From Pseudomonas nabeulensis (lineage in GTDB: Bacteria; Pseudomonadota; Gammaproteobacteria; Pseudomonadales; Pseudomonadaceae): 64,000 nucleotides of DNA. The position numbers were made by a program, and so were the translations under genes. The stretch is from positions 1 to 64,000 of the forward strand of contig NZ_QUZT01000004.1 in assembly GCF_004682045.1 (NCBI RefSeq), written 5' to 3'. The notes below the pieces were generated by a model. That model searched no databases. It worked only from the letters and a program-made list of their open reading frames with translations, and was not told where the DNA came from. Below are positions 56,358-64,000 of the stretch, one piece after another; position 1 is the first letter of the stretch; the number at the start of each line of letters is the position of its first letter.

Positions 56358-57451
56358 GTGATGTCCAAGCGCCTGTTCTGACAGAGGTCCGCAACCGGAT
56401 AGGCCACTTGACGCTGAATCGCCCGGCTGGTCTGAACGCCCTTACCCTGCCCATGATCCGTGCGCTCTGGCAGCAGCTGCAGGTCTGGGAGGATGATCCG
56501 CAAATTCTCGCCGTGGTGCTACGAGCCACTGGCGAGAAGGCATTTTGCGCCGGTGGTGATATCCGTGCTCTGTACGATAGTTACCAGGCCGGCGATGAAT
56601 TACACAGTATCTTCTTTGAGGAGGAGTACACGCTCGACCAATACATCCACGATTACGGCAAACCCATTCTTGCGTTGATGGACGGTTTTGTCCTCGGTGG
56701 CGGCATGGGTCTGGTACAAGGTGCTAGCCTGCGAGTGATCACCGAGAGAGTGAAGATGGGCATGCCGGAAGTCGGCATTGGTTTTTTCCCTGATGTCGGT
56801 GGAAGCTACTTTCTCTCGCGCCTGCCGGGCGAAGTCGGACTTTACCTGGGTGTTACCGGACGTCAGGTACGTGCAGCCGATGCCTTGTATGCGGGGTTGG
56901 CCGACTGGTGCCTGCCGAGCAATCTTCTCGTCGATTTCGATGCCTGCCTCGACCAAATGGCCTGGACTACCGAGCCACATGAGGCCCTGCGCAGCCTGCT
57001 AGCCACCCTGGCCTCGAACAAGATCGCCGGGGCCGAGCTGAAAGCCTTCCGTCCAGCGATTGACGAATACTTCTCCCTGCCGGACATGCAGAGCGTCCGT
57101 GAGGCTCTGCTCAGTGAAACCCGCCCGGGCCTCCAGGATTGGGCCGAGGAGACGGTCAAGCTGATCGATAGCCGCTCACCACTGGCCATGAGTGTCACCC
57201 TCGAACTACTGCGTCGTGGCCGTGCCCTGTCGCTGAACGCATGCTTCGAACTAGAGCTGCATCTGGGCCGCCAGTGGTTCGCCAAGGGCGACATCATGGA
57301 AGGTGTGCGCTCGTTGCTGATCGACAAAGACAAGTGCCCGCGCTGGAACCCGCCCACGCTGGAAGCAACATCAGTCGAGAAGGTCCGAGACTTCTTCGCC
57401 GGGTTCAAGCCCACCGCCAGTGAGCGACTACTAGAACAAGAGAGCACCTGA
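56354..57451 (+). CDS. 3-Hydroxyisobutyryl-CoA hydrolase-like crotonase
   Basis: A 365-aa enzyme, longer than enoyl-CoA hydratases, with the hydrolase-type marks [36 protein letters not shown] and [20 protein letters not shown]. Releases CoA from 3-hydroxyisobutyryl-CoA so that MmsB can act. It shares an ATGA overlap with mmsB, and its final A starts the next gene's ATG. Some databases call such proteins enoyl-CoA hydratase/isomerase. Confidence 0.92.
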   Translation: MSDVQAPVLTEVRNRIGHLTLNRPAGLNALTLPMIRALWQQLQVWEDDPQILAVVLRATGEKAFCAGGDIRALYDSYQAGDELHSIFFEEEYTLDQYIHDYGKPILALMDGFVLGGGMGLVQGASLRVITERVKMGMPEVGIGFFPDVGGSYFLSRLPGEVGLYLGVTGRQVRAADALYAGLADWCLPSNLLVDFDACLDQMAWTTEPHEALRSLLATLASNKIAGAELKAFRPAIDEYFSLPDMQSVREALLSETRPGLQDWAEETVKLIDSRSPLAMSVTLELLRRGRALSLNACFELELHLGRQWFAKGDIMEGVRSLLIDKDKCPRWNPPTLEATSVEKVRDFFAGFKPTASERLLEQEST

Positions 57452-58602
57452 TGCACGATATCGAGTTGAGCGAAGAACAACGCATGATTCGCGACATGGC
57501 GCGCGATTTCGCCCACCGTGAAGTCGCCCCACATGCACAAACCTGGGAGAAGGCCGGCTGGATCGACGACGGCATGGTTGCCCAGATGGGCGAACTGGGC
57601 CTGCTCGGTATGGTCGTCCCCGAGGAGTGGGGCGGCTCCTACATTGACTATGTGGCCTATGCCCTGGCCGTCGAAGAGATTTCAGCCGGCGATGGTGCTC
57701 TCGGTGCGCTGATGAGCATCCATAATTCAGTCGGCTGCGGTCCGATCCTGCGCTATGGCAGCCAGCAGCAAAAGGAAACTTGGCTTCACTCTCTCGCGGC
57801 CGGTAAAACCATCGGTTGCTTCTGTCTTACCGAACCGCATGCAGGCTCCGAAGCTCACAACCTGCGCACCCGTGCCGAGCTGCGCGATGGCCAGTGGATC
57901 CTCAATGGCGCCAAGCAGTTCGTCAGTAACGGTAAGCGTGCCCAACTGGCCATCGTCTTCGCAGTCACAGATCCGGAACTGGGCAAGAAAGGCCTGTCGG
58001 CCTTCCTGGTTCCTACCGCCACTTCGGGCTTCGTGGTTGACCGTAGTGAACACAAGATGGGGATCAAAGCCTCAGACACCTGCGCGGTGACGCTGAATAA
58101 TTGCATGATTCCGCAGGCGAACCTGCTTGGCCAGCGCGGCAAGGGCCTGGCCATTGCCTTGTCCAACCTGGAAGGCGGACGTATCGGCATTGCCGCGCAA
58201 GCACTGGGCATCGCTCGCGCCGCTTTCCAGGCCGCGCTCGGCTATGCCCGCGAACGCATTCAGTTCGCCAAGCCGATCATCGAGCATCAGAGCATTTCTA
58301 ATCTGCTTGCTGACATGCACACCCGGCTCAATGCCACGCGCTTGCTGGTACTGCATGCTGCACGCCTGAAAAGCGCTGGACTGCCGTGCCTGTCGGAGGC
58401 TTCGCAGGCCAAGTTGTTTGCCTCGGAAATGGCCGAGAGGGTGTGCTCCAAGGCCATGCAGATCCATGGCGGATATGGCTACCTTGAGGACTACCCGGTG
58501 GAGCGCTACTACCGCGACGCACGTATTACTCAGATTTACGAAGGGTCGAGTGAAATCCAGCGCCTGCTTATCGCCCGCGAACTGGCCCACTACGCATTGT
58601 AA
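57451..58602 (+). CDS. Acyl-CoA dehydrogenase, probably isobutyryl-CoA dehydrogenase
   Basis: A 383-aa FAD acyl-CoA dehydrogenase: [56 protein letters not shown], and [20 protein letters not shown], then catalytic Glu in [11 protein letters not shown]. Converts a branched acyl-CoA to its enoyl-CoA and hands electrons to ETF, whose genes follow. Its ATG overlaps the hydrolase stop by one base. Substrate assignment is from context. Confidence 0.93.
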   Translation: MHDIELSEEQRMIRDMARDFAHREVAPHAQTWEKAGWIDDGMVAQMGELGLLGMVVPEEWGGSYIDYVAYALAVEEISAGDGALGALMSIHNSVGCGPILRYGSQQQKETWLHSLAAGKTIGCFCLTEPHAGSEAHNLRTRAELRDGQWILNGAKQFVSNGKRAQLAIVFAVTDPELGKKGLSAFLVPTATSGFVVDRSEHKMGIKASDTCAVTLNNCMIPQANLLGQRGKGLAIALSNLEGGRIGIAAQALGIARAAFQAALGYARERIQFAKPIIEHQSISNLLADMHTRLNATRLLVLHAARLKSAGLPCLSEASQAKLFASEMAERVCSKAMQIHGGYGYLEDYPVERYYRDARITQIYEGSSEIQRLLIARELAHYAL

Positions 58603-58655
58603 TTGCCTTTGAGCAATTGCCTTACAGTTTCGTTCTTTTATTGAAGAGAAACCTT

Positions 58656-59405
58656 ATGAAAGTACTCGTTGCAATCAAACGAGTGGTCGACTATAACGTC
58701 AAGGTTCGCGTCAAAGCAGACAGCTCTGGCGTCGACCTCGCCAACGTCAAGATGTCGATGAACCCGTTCTGCGAAATCGCAGTGGAAGAAGCCGTACGCC
58801 TGAAAGAGAAAGATGTCGCGACTGAAATCGTCGTCGTATCCATCGGCCCGTCAACCGCTCAAGAGCAACTGCGCACCGCGCTCGCACTGGGTGCCGACCG
58901 TGCCATCCTCATCGAATCCGCCGAAGATCTGACTTCCCTGGCTGTTGCCAAATTGTTGAAGGCCGTTGTCGACAAGGAACAGCCTCGGCTGGTGATCCTT
59001 GGCAAACAGGCCATCGACAGCGACAACAACCAGACTGGCCAGATGCTCGCTGCATTGAGCGGTTACGGTCAGGGTACGTTCGCGTCCAAAGTCGAAATCA
59101 GCGGTGACAGCGTCGCTGTGACCCGCGAAATTGACGGCGGCGCGCAGACGGTTTCCCTGAAACTGCCGGCCATCGTCACCACCGACCTGCGTTTGAACGA
59201 GCCGCGTTATGCGTCCCTGCCAAACATCATGAAAGCCAAGAAGAAGCCTCTCGAAGTGCTGACTCCGGTCGCTTTGGGCGTTTCCACCGCCTCCACCAAC
59301 AAGACCGTGAAAGTCGAAGCGCCGGCTGCACGCAGCGCGGGTATCAAGGTCAAGTCGGTGGCTGAACTGGTCGAGAAACTGAAAAACGAAGCGAAGGTAA
59401 TCTAA
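58656..59405 (+). CDS. etfB: Electron transfer flavoprotein beta subunit
   Basis: A 249-aa ETF beta: [58 protein letters not shown] and [19 protein letters not shown]. It carries AMP and receives electrons from acyl-CoA dehydrogenases. ATG 58656 (frame open to 58617). It abuts etfA directly. Its location after the acyl-CoA dehydrogenase suggests a dedicated or co-opted electron acceptor for the isobutyryl-CoA step. Confidence 0.96.
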   Translation: MKVLVAIKRVVDYNVKVRVKADSSGVDLANVKMSMNPFCEIAVEEAVRLKEKDVATEIVVVSIGPSTAQEQLRTALALGADRAILIESAEDLTSLAVAKLLKAVVDKEQPRLVILGKQAIDSDNNQTGQMLAALSGYGQGTFASKVEISGDSVAVTREIDGGAQTVSLKLPAIVTTDLRLNEPRYASLPNIMKAKKKPLEVLTPVALGVSTASTNKTVKVEAPAARSAGIKVKSVAELVEKLKNEAKVI

Positions 59406-60347
59406 ATGACTATCTTGGTTATTGCTGAACACGACAACAAAGTAGTGGCCCCGGCCACGCTGAATACCGTGGCTGCCGCTGCCAAAATCGGCGGTGACAT
59501 CCACGTTCTGGTTGCCGGCCAGGGCGTTGGCGCCGTGGCTGAAGCCGCTGCGAAAATCGCCGGCGTGGCGAAAGTGCTGGTGGCCGACAACGCCGTCTAC
59601 ACCCATCAACTGCCTGAGAATGTCGCCCCGTTAGTGGTCAATCTGTTGATCGAGCAACACACGATTTATACCCATGTCCTAGCGCCAGCTACTTCCAACG
59701 GCAAAAACATCCTGCCGCGCGTTGCCGCGCCGCTGGACGTCGATCAGATCTCAGAGATCATCGCCGTTGAATCGGCCGACACCTTCAAACGCCCAATCTA
59801 TGCCGGCAACGCCATTGCCACCGTGCAATCGAGCGCTGCGGTCAAAGTCATCACCGTGCGTGCCACTGGCTTCGACGCCGTTGCCGCCGAAGGTGGTTCG
59901 GCCAGCATTGAAGTGATCAATGCCACGTTCGACGCACGCACCTCCGCCATCGTCGGCGAAGAACTGGCCAAGACCGACCGCCCCGAGCTGACTACTGCCA
60001 AGATCGTCGTTTCCGGCGGCCGCGGCATGCAGAACGGTGACAACTTCAAGCATCTGTACGCCTTGGCCGACAAGCTGGGCGCTGCCGTCGGTGCTTCCCG
60101 CGCCGCGGTCGACGCAGGTTTCGTACCCAACGACATGCAGGTCGGTCAGACCGGCAAGATCGTTGCGCCACAGCTGTACATCGCCGTCGGTATCTCCGGC
60201 GCGATCCAGCACCTGGCCGGAATGAAAGACTCCAAAGTGATCGTTGCGATCAACAAGGACGAAGAAGCGCCGATCTTCCAAGTAGCGGACTACGGGCTGG
60301 TCGGTGACCTGTTCGAACTGGTTCCTGAACTGGCACACGCCCTCTGA
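59406..60347 (+). CDS. etfA: Electron transfer flavoprotein alpha subunit
   Basis: A 313-aa ETF alpha with the FAD-binding C-terminal region: [55 protein letters not shown], and [20 protein letters not shown]. It starts immediately after the etfB stop. Passes electrons on to ETF-ubiquinone oxidoreductase, which is not in this window. Confidence 0.96.
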   Translation: MTILVIAEHDNKVVAPATLNTVAAAAKIGGDIHVLVAGQGVGAVAEAAAKIAGVAKVLVADNAVYTHQLPENVAPLVVNLLIEQHTIYTHVLAPATSNGKNILPRVAAPLDVDQISEIIAVESADTFKRPIYAGNAIATVQSSAAVKVITVRATGFDAVAAEGGSASIEVINATFDARTSAIVGEELAKTDRPELTTAKIVVSGGRGMQNGDNFKHLYALADKLGAAVGASRAAVDAGFVPNDMQVGQTGKIVAPQLYIAVGISGAIQHLAGMKDSKVIVAINKDEEAPIFQVADYGLVGDLFELVPELAHAL

Positions 60348-60455
60348 GTTCCAGCCTGGCACTGATTAGGCACAAGCACCTGGTCCTGCCGATAGTTGCA
60401 TTTCGGTGCATTCAGCGGGAGGGCCTTTTCAGGATTTATCACCGGAGAACAACAA

Positions 60456-61577
60456 GTGCATATCGGTGTTCCTCTCGAGACCCATGTCGGCGAGACGCGG
60501 GTTGCCGCGACCCCCGAAACCATCAAGAAGCTGATCGGCCAGGGTCATAAGGTCACTGTGCAAAGCAGCGCCGGCATTAATGCCAGTGTTGTCGATAGTG
60601 CCTATGAAGCGGCAGGCGCAACCATTGGCAGCGCCAACGATGCGTTTGGTGCAGAGCTGATTCTCAAGGTGGTCGCACCCAGCGACAGCGAGCTGGCGCT
60701 GATCAAGCACGGCACCGTTGTGGTGGGCATGCTCAACCCGTTCAGCAATGAAACCATCGCCAAAATGGCCGAGTGCGGCATGACTGCCTTTGCCCTGGAA
60801 GCGGCGCCTCGCACCTCCCGGGCCCAAAGCCTGGATGTGCTGTCCTCGCAAGCCAACATCGCCGGCTATAAAGCCGTGCTGCTGGCCGCTCATTACTATC
60901 CGCGCTTCATGCCGATGCTGATGACCGCTGCAGGTACCGTGAAAGCGGCGCGTGTGCTGATTCTCGGCGCCGGCGTGGCCGGGCTGCAGGCGATCGCCAC
61001 GGCGAAACGTCTGGGTGCCGTGATCGAAGCGTCTGACGTGCGCCCTGCGGTAAAAGAGCAGATCGAATCCCTCGGCGCCAAGTTCGTCGACGTGCCCTAC
61101 GAGACCGACGAAGAGCGTGAATGCGCCGTCGGCGTTGGCGGTTACGCGCGCCCCATGCCCGCCAGCTGGATGCAGCGTCAGGCCGTGGCCGTGCACGAAC
61201 GCGCCAAGCAGGCAGATATCGTCATCACCACCGCACTGATTCCGGGCCGTAAGGCGCCGACGCTGTTGAGCGCGGAAACCGTGGCACAGATGAAGCCGGG
61301 CTCGGTGGTCATCGACCTTGCCGCCGCCCAGGGCGGCAACTGCCCGCTGACCGTGGCCGATCAGGTGGTCGTCGAAAATGGCGTGACCATTGTCGGCCCG
61401 ACCAACCTCGCCGGCGCGGTCGCGGCAGATGCGTCGGCGCTGTATGCCCGCAACTTGCTGGACTTCCTGAAACTGGTCTTCACCAAGGAAGGCCAGTTCG
61501 AGATCAACCTCGAAGACGACATCGTCGCCGCGTGCCTGATGTGCCGCGACGGCCAAGTCATCCGCAAAAACGCCTAA
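60456..61577 (+). CDS. pntAA: NAD(P) transhydrogenase subunit alpha, part 1 (PntAA)
   Basis: A 373-aa soluble NAD(H)-binding domain I of proton-translocating transhydrogenase: HIGVPLETHVGETRVAATPE, RVLILGAGVAGLQAIATAKR and GGYARPMPASWMQRQ. I chose GTG 60456, with GGAG 9 nt upstream; the longer frame from 60396 has no family character. Makes NADPH from NADH using the proton gradient, together with pntAB and pntB. The split alpha subunit is usual in Pseudomonas. Confidence 0.95.
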   Translation: MHIGVPLETHVGETRVAATPETIKKLIGQGHKVTVQSSAGINASVVDSAYEAAGATIGSANDAFGAELILKVVAPSDSELALIKHGTVVVGMLNPFSNETIAKMAECGMTAFALEAAPRTSRAQSLDVLSSQANIAGYKAVLLAAHYYPRFMPMLMTAAGTVKAARVLILGAGVAGLQAIATAKRLGAVIEASDVRPAVKEQIESLGAKFVDVPYETDEERECAVGVGGYARPMPASWMQRQAVAVHERAKQADIVITTALIPGRKAPTLLSAETVAQMKPGSVVIDLAAAQGGNCPLTVADQVVVENGVTIVGPTNLAGAVAADASALYARNLLDFLKLVFTKEGQFEINLEDDIVAACLMCRDGQVIRKNA

Positions 61578-61592
61578 GCAGGGATTCAGACG

Positions 61593-61916
61593 ATGGAAGA
61601 GCTTATCTCCCCCGGTATCTACAACCTGATCATCTTCGTGCTGGCGATTTATGTCGGTTATCACGTGGTCTGGAACGTTACACCTGCGCTGCACACGCCT
61701 TTGATGGCCGTGACCAACGCCATTTCGGCGATCGTGATCGTCGGCGCCATGCTGGCGGCGGCTTTGACCGTGACGCCACTGGGCAAGACCATGGGCACCC
61801 TCGCGGTCGCGCTGGCCGCGGTCAACGTGTTCGGTGGCTTCCTGGTCACCCGCCGCATGCTTGAGATGTTCAAGAAAAAAGCCCCGAAAGCCGTAAAAGA
61901 AGAGGCGCCGAAGTAA
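61593..61916 (+). CDS. pntAB: NAD(P) transhydrogenase subunit alpha, part 2 (PntAB)
   Basis: A 107-aa membrane subunit with three helices ([56 protein letters not shown]) and a basic tail. It forms part of the proton channel. Its stop overlaps the pntB start. Confidence 0.95.
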   Translation: MEELISPGIYNLIIFVLAIYVGYHVVWNVTPALHTPLMAVTNAISAIVIVGAMLAAALTVTPLGKTMGTLAVALAAVNVFGGFLVTRRMLEMFKKKAPKAVKEEAPK

Positions 61917-63364
61917 TGAGCATGAACCTCGTAACGACGCTCTACCTGATCGCGTCGATCTGCTTCATCCAGGCCCTCAAAGGCCTGTCGCACCCCACCA
62001 CGTCGCGTCGCGGCAACCTGTTCGGCATGCTCGGCATGGCGCTGGCGATCCTCACCACCGTGGGCCTCATCTATAAGCTGGGCGCGCTCTCTTTTGGACA
62101 AGGCGGGGCGACAGCCGGCATTGGTTACGTGATTGTCGGCCTGCTGATCGGTGGCACCGCCGGCTCGATCATGGCCAAGCGCGTTGAAATGACCAAGATG
62201 CCGGAACTGGTCGCGTTCATGCACAGCATGATCGGTCTGGCCGCGGTGTTCATCGCCATTGCCGCCGTCGTCGAGCCGCAGTCCCTGGGCATCGTCAAGC
62301 ACCTGGGTGATTCGATTCCGGCGGGTAACCGTCTGGAACTGTTCCTCGGCGCAGCCATCGGTGCCATCACGTTCTCCGGTTCGGTGATCGCGTTCGGCAA
62401 ACTGTCCGGCAAGTACAAGTTCCGCCTGTTCCAGGGTGCACCGGTACAGTTCGCCGGCCAGCACAAACTGAACCTGCTGTTGGGCCTGGCCACACTGGCG
62501 CTGGGCGTGACCTTCATGCTGACCGGCAACCTCAGCGCCTTCGCCTTGATGCTGGCCCTGGCGTTCGTCATGGGCGTGCTGATCATCATCCCGATCGGTG
62601 GCGCCGACATGCCGGTGGTGGTGTCGATGCTCAACAGCTACTCCGGCTGGGCGGCGGCGGGTATCGGCTTCTCGCTGAACAACTCGATGCTGATCATTGC
62701 CGGCTCCCTGGTGGGCTCGTCCGGTGCGATCCTCTCGTACATCATGTGCAAAGCGATGAACCGCTCCTTCTTTAATGTGCTGCTCGGTGGTTTCGGCAAC
62801 ACAGCCGACGCCGGCCCGGCAGGCGCCAAGGAAGCCCGTCCGGTGAAATCCGGCTCGGCTGACGACGCGACCTTCCTGCTGACCAACGCCGACACCGTGA
62901 TCATCGTCCCGGGTTACGGCTTGGCAGTAGCGCGGGCCCAGCATGCGCTGAAGGAGCTGACCGAGAAGCTGACCCACCGTGGCGTGACCGTGAAATACGC
63001 GATCCACCCGGTGGCAGGGCGCATGCCTGGTCACATGAACGTATTGCTGGCCGAGGCCGAGGTGCCTTACGACCAGGTGTTCGAGATGGAAGACATCAAC
63101 TCCGAGTTCGGTCAGGCCGACGTGGTGCTGGTGCTCGGCGCGAACGACGTGGTCAACCCGGCCGCGAAGAACGATCCGAAGTCGCCGATCGCCGGCATGC
63201 CGATCCTCGAAGCGTTCAAGGCCAAGACCATCATCGTCAACAAACGCTCGATGGCCAGCGGTTATGCCGGCCTGGACAACGAACTGTTCTACCTGGACAA
63301 GACCATGATGGTGTTCGGCGACGCGAAGAAGGTCATCGAGGACATGGTCAAAGCGGTCGAATGA
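61916..63364 (+). CDS. pntB: NAD(P) transhydrogenase subunit beta (PntB)
   Basis: A 482-aa subunit: about nine N-terminal membrane helices followed by the NADP(H)-binding domain III (VIIVPGYGLAVARAQHALKE, HPVAGRMPGHMNVLLAEAEV, NSEFGQADVVLVLGANDVVN and RSMASGYAGLDNELFY). Completes the proton-pumping transhydrogenase. Normal length. It is the last confidently called gene of the window. Confidence 0.96.
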   Translation: MSMNLVTTLYLIASICFIQALKGLSHPTTSRRGNLFGMLGMALAILTTVGLIYKLGALSFGQGGATAGIGYVIVGLLIGGTAGSIMAKRVEMTKMPELVAFMHSMIGLAAVFIAIAAVVEPQSLGIVKHLGDSIPAGNRLELFLGAAIGAITFSGSVIAFGKLSGKYKFRLFQGAPVQFAGQHKLNLLLGLATLALGVTFMLTGNLSAFALMLALAFVMGVLIIIPIGGADMPVVVSMLNSYSGWAAAGIGFSLNNSMLIIAGSLVGSSGAILSYIMCKAMNRSFFNVLLGGFGNTADAGPAGAKEARPVKSGSADDATFLLTNADTVIIVPGYGLAVARAQHALKELTEKLTHRGVTVKYAIHPVAGRMPGHMNVLLAEAEVPYDQVFEMEDINSEFGQADVVLVLGANDVVNPAAKNDPKSPIAGMPILEAFKAKTIIVNKRSMASGYAGLDNELFYLDKTMMVFGDAKKVIEDMVKAVE

Positions 63365-63662
63365 CGGCTAATAAATGTTCCAGATTTGTTCCGCTTCCTG
63401 ATAGAAAGGGTCGAGATGATTATGCGCGATCTCATCGGCCTTACCTCCGTTCAATTGAGATCCCCTGTGGCTGGAGCACCTCATGCAAGGCATCGACACT
63501 CGCGAGTTGCCATGGTCCAGCCAGCGCCGCCGAATGGGCATTGCCTGCATGTTGATCTTAGTACGTTCTCACACACCGCCAGACGCACAGGGCGAGTGAA
63601 AATGCTGAACTACTGCTGCATGCATGGGCACTAGTCTAACTACGCAAGGTGTGCAGGGGCGA

Positions 63663-63869
63663 TTACACATCACTATCTTGCTCGCTCCGCATTTTACGGC
63701 GGGGCTTGCGGTGTACCTGGGGGAGCGCGAGGTAGTCAAAGCTGTAGCTGCCCAAGGTACCGGCCTGCTCACCTTTTGTAGTTTTGGAAAGAGCCTGCTG
63801 ATACCCGTAATCGACCGTACTGCTTAGTTTGAGCTCAAACAACGCTTGCTCAAGACACTTTTCTAGGGT
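63663..63869 (-). other. Possible gene fragment, minus strand
   Basis: An open minus-strand frame of 68 codons without an ATG at its start, ending TAA at 63663. It reads LFELKLSSTVDYGYQQALSK, then TTKGEQAGTLGSYSFDYLAL and PQVHRKPRRKMRSEQDSDV. It looks protein-like but I cannot name a family; it may be the end of a broken gene. The remaining part of 63365-64000 holds nothing I can support; no tRNA or strong terminator was seen there. Confidence 0.25.
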
Positions 63870-64000
63870 TTATGGAGAGTTGGCCTCTGCTGTGATGCAA
63901 CCAGTGCTTATCGTTAGATGATGAATAGTTCCAACCGAGAACTCACGCGATCGCGCGCGAGGGCTCCTGAATAGCGATTTGATCATCTATCCCGATGTTG

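Noticed and set aside
60429..63034. Two very long minus-strand frames (421 and 457 codons) opposite pntAA and pntB
   Set aside because: Rich in His/Arg/Gly/Gln typical of antisense frames; the plus-strand transhydrogenase genes explain the region.
1..64000. CRISPR arrays, rRNA or tRNA genes
   Set aside because: No regularly spaced repeats and no rRNA or tRNA signatures were seen on either strand.

Overview
The window is a stretch of Pseudomonas chromosome, most likely from the P. fluorescens group. It starts with a REP-like repeat (TGTGGGAGGGGGCTTG on the minus strand) and carries standard Pseudomonas genes (pgm, split pntAA/pntAB/pntB, mmsA/mmsB). Identification rests on gene content and motif reading only; no database search was possible.

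Layout: (1) 1-7.5 kb, ordinary chromosome: phosphoglucomutase, a MocR-type regulator overlapping an unrecognised 474-aa gene, an MDR oxidoreductase and a divergent LysR regulator. (2) 7.6-23.7 kb, accessory block opened by a tyrosine-recombinase integrase: cupin, AhpD-like and SDR genes with a LysR regulator; TetR with an old yellow enzyme, an SDR and a quinone-oxidoreductase-like MDR; a twice-frameshifted AcuI-like pseudogene; a haloacetate dehalogenase with all expected catalytic residues; an HxlR-SCP2 regulator followed by a second OYE, two paralogous alpha/beta hydrolases (one exported) and an SCP2 protein. (3) 23.7-25.1 kb, mobile debris: the end of an IS66 transposase with a coupled small ORF, and the 3' end of a group II intron with a decayed maturase. 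(4) 25.3-51.4 kb, all on the minus strand: a large catabolic cluster for p-cymene and p-cumate. The cmt genes lie in the order Aa-Ab-Ac-C-B-Ad-D-[TetR]-E-F-H-G, followed by cymE-B-C-Aa-[styrene-oxide-isomerase-like]-Ab-D, then three phytoene-desaturase-type flavoproteins, a small membrane protein and a chemoreceptor. (5) 51.7-63.4 kb: a chemoreceptor relic, a LysR regulator, the full isobutyrate/valine branch (mmsA, enoyl-CoA hydratase, mmsB, 3-hydroxyisobutyryl-CoA hydrolase, acyl-CoA dehydrogenase), etfBA and the transhydrogenase operon.

How it fits together: the XylM-like hydroxylase CymAa with reductase CymAb oxidises the methyl group of p-cymene; CymB and CymC carry the alcohol to p-cumate; CmtAaAbAcAd and CmtB make 2,3-dihydroxy-p-cumate; CmtC cleaves the ring, CmtD decarboxylates, CmtE releases isobutyrate, and CmtF/G/H yield pyruvate and acetyl-CoA. 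A PrpE-like ligase (CymE) could activate isobutyrate, and the genes at 53-58 kb would take isobutyryl-CoA to propionyl-CoA, with electrons leaving through EtfBA. Both operons begin with a strong promoter followed by a palindrome ACAGAC-N6-GTCTGT, matching the cumate operator as I remember it, and a CymR-like repressor gene sits inside the cmt operon.

The parts not in the classical P. putida F1 cym/cmt cluster, as I recall it, are the most interesting. They are a StyC-like membrane isomerase between the two monooxygenase genes, keeping the His/Asn/Tyr residues I associate with haem binding and catalysis, and three FAD proteins resembling phytoene desaturases and limonene dehydrogenase (CtmAB). 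Together they suggest a composite pathway that feeds non-aromatic or alkenyl monoterpenes into the cumate route.
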